The translations under genes were made by a program, and so were the position numbers. Positions 63,223-64,000 of a stretch of DNA of 64,000 nt are shown here, one piece after another. The notes under the pieces are model-generated. The model had not been told where the DNA came from and searched no databases. It worked only from the letters and a program-made list of their open reading frames with translations. The DNA is from an uncultured Alphaproteobacteria bacterium. Its GTDB lineage: Bacteria; Pseudomonadota; Alphaproteobacteria; HIMB59; GCA-002718135. How positions within the stretch are numbered: position 1 is the stretch's first letter; every line of letters starts with the position of its first letter. Where the stretch lies: positions 372,001 through 436,000 of the forward strand of contig CACIED010000001.1 of assembly GCA_902585605.1 (NCBI GenBank), read 5' to 3'.

Positions 63223-64000
63223 TAGTAAATTGAACTCTCATTCCTGCTTGGTTAAATAGTAATGCTTTATCTGAAACTCTTTTAATATTCACATTAGAAC
63301 CATTTGAAATTTGATGTGTAAATTGTGGTAAGCCCCTTACAATTATTTTATTTGAACCGTCTTCAATATTTACATGAAAGAAAATATCTGAGCCTAAATT
63401 TTCTCTATATGCAACTGTTCCACTAAATGTATTTTCATTACTTTCATTTGTAATTTCTAAATGTTCTGGTCGAATCCCAATATGTAAGTCTGTATTACTT
63501 TCAGAACTTTTTCTTTTTAGATTAACGTTGAGAAAACCCACCGTCCCACTTGAGTCCGCAGTTCCTTTAAATATATTTATTTTTGGACTTCCAACAAATT
63601 GAGCTACGCTTAATGAGGAAGGATTGTCATATACTTCTTGAGGCGTATCTAGTTGTAATAAATTTCCATCAATCATAACAGCCATTCTAGAAGACATAGT
63701 TAACGCTTCTGCTTGATCATGTGTTACGTACACAAAAGTAGTTTTAAGTGAATTATGAAGTTCAGATAGTTCAGATCGCATGTGAACTCTCAGAGCCGCA
63801 TCTAAATTTGAAAGAGGTTCATCCATTAAAAAGGCAACAGGCTCTCTAACCATAGCACGACCAAGAGCAACTCTTTGTCTTTGACCGCCTGACAATTGTC
63901 CTGGTTTTCTATCTAATAGTTCTGAAATTTTTAGAGTTTCAGAAGTTTTATTTACTAATTGATTTATAGATTCTGTTTTATCTTTTTTGCTTGGAGAAAA
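63215..64000 (-). CDS. CUT1 sugar ABC transporter ATP-binding protein (UgpC/MalK-like), N-terminus cut by the window edge
   Basis: The minus-strand frame is open from base 64000 down to the stop at 63215, so the gene continues outside the window. The visible 261 residues include ELLDRKPGQLSGGQRQRVALGRAM (signature), AFLMDEPLSNLDAALR (Walker B and D loop) and FVYVTHDQAEALTM. A TOBE domain follows (about 160-260; HIGIRPEHLEI near residue 180). Walker A lies beyond the edge. A LSGGQ leucine codon (TTG) might be mistaken for a start, but the frame clearly extends upstream with an ordinary ABC sequence. Confidence 0.93.
   Translation of the reverse strand, partial: FSPSKKDKTESINQLVNKTSETLKISELLDRKPGQLSGGQRQRVALGRAMVREPVAFLMDEPLSNLDAALRVHMRSELSELHNSLKTTFVYVTHDQAEALTMSSRMAVMIDGNLLQLDTPQEVYDNPSSLSVAQFVGSPKINIFKGTADSSGTVGFLNVNLKRKSSESNTDLHIGIRPEHLEITNESNENTFSGTVAYRENLGSDIFFHVNIEDGSNKIIVRGLPQFTHQISNGSNVNIKRVSDKALLFNQAGMRVQFTNA

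Noticed and set aside
63893..63895. Start of the right-edge ATPase at its LSGGQ motif
   Set aside because: The TTG codon is the leucine of the ABC signature; the open frame continues upstream to the window edge with ordinary ABC sequence.

Overview
The window is a very AT-rich, almost fully coding stretch of a bacterial chromosome: about 70 protein genes, no rRNA, no tRNA that I can see, no insertion sequence, no CRISPR array and no gap above 300 bases. Intergenic spaces are usually 0-60 bases and many genes overlap. The hslVU/hisBHAFE block, hrcA beside rph and rdgB, the FYDLN-acid and zf-CHCC proteins and DUF2244/DUF3108 proteins point to an alphaproteobacterium. Low GC, Lys/Asn/Ile-rich proteins and many ABC transporter genes suggest a streamlined marine lineage (SAR11-like or HIMB59/AEGEAN-169-like). 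That placement is inference; no taxonomic marker gene was searched.

Layout. 1-3.3 kb: envelope genes (DUF3108, a GT39-type glycosyltransferase, a protein with two PAP2 phosphatase domains). 3.3-9.2 kb: hslVU divergent from hisB-hisH-GNAT-hisA-hisF-hisE-HIT. 9.2-13.2 kb: BON lipoprotein, rsmI, an LpoA-like lipoprotein, rdgB, rph. 13.2-19 kb: heat-shock operon hrcA-grpE-dnaK-dnaJ, then dapB. 19-24.4 kb: sulfotransferase, DUF2244, pyruvate carboxylase, a lipoprotein. 24.5-29.8 kb: upp and a BMP-type nucleoside ABC transporter. 29.9-32.9 kb: NTF2-like protein, katG, cupin. 32.9-38.7 kb: cysS-thrS-hemB-hisI-ribA on the minus strand. 38.7-43.4 kb: pabB-pabA-pabC-folP-folB-folK and a divergent TrpF-like protein. 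43.5-46.7 kb: cdd-punA-deoA and an O-methyltransferase. 46.7-51 kb: hsp20 and an iron ABC transporter. 51-54.8 kb: M48 peptidase, adenosine deaminase, adenosine kinase-like protein, EamA transporter. 54.9-58.7 kb: family-5 peptide-binding protein, cytochrome c, MsrPQ. 58.7-64 kb: MFS, FYDLN and zf-CHCC proteins, EamA and a sugar-type ABC transporter cut by the right edge.

How the parts work together. Nucleoside scavenging is one theme: BMP transporter, upp, cdd, punA, deoA, add and an adenosine kinase-like protein are spread over three loci. Folate synthesis from chorismate and pterin is another. Proteostasis is a third: hslVU, dnaK and hsp20 each have an RpoH-like promoter with the same 13-base spacer.

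The most striking regulatory find is the hsp20 leader. It carries a near-consensus RpoH promoter, a strong 5' hairpin, and a TTGCTT/AAGGAG hairpin containing the G-G mismatch typical of ROSE RNA thermometers. Other points of interest are the tandem PAP2 protein, the TrpE-like PIAGT motif and HPD triad in the pab pair, a perfect 10-bp hairpin over the start codon of the nucleoside ABC ATPase, cysteine-bearing periplasmic insertions in both sugar permeases, and an Irr-box-like site upstream of the iron transporter.
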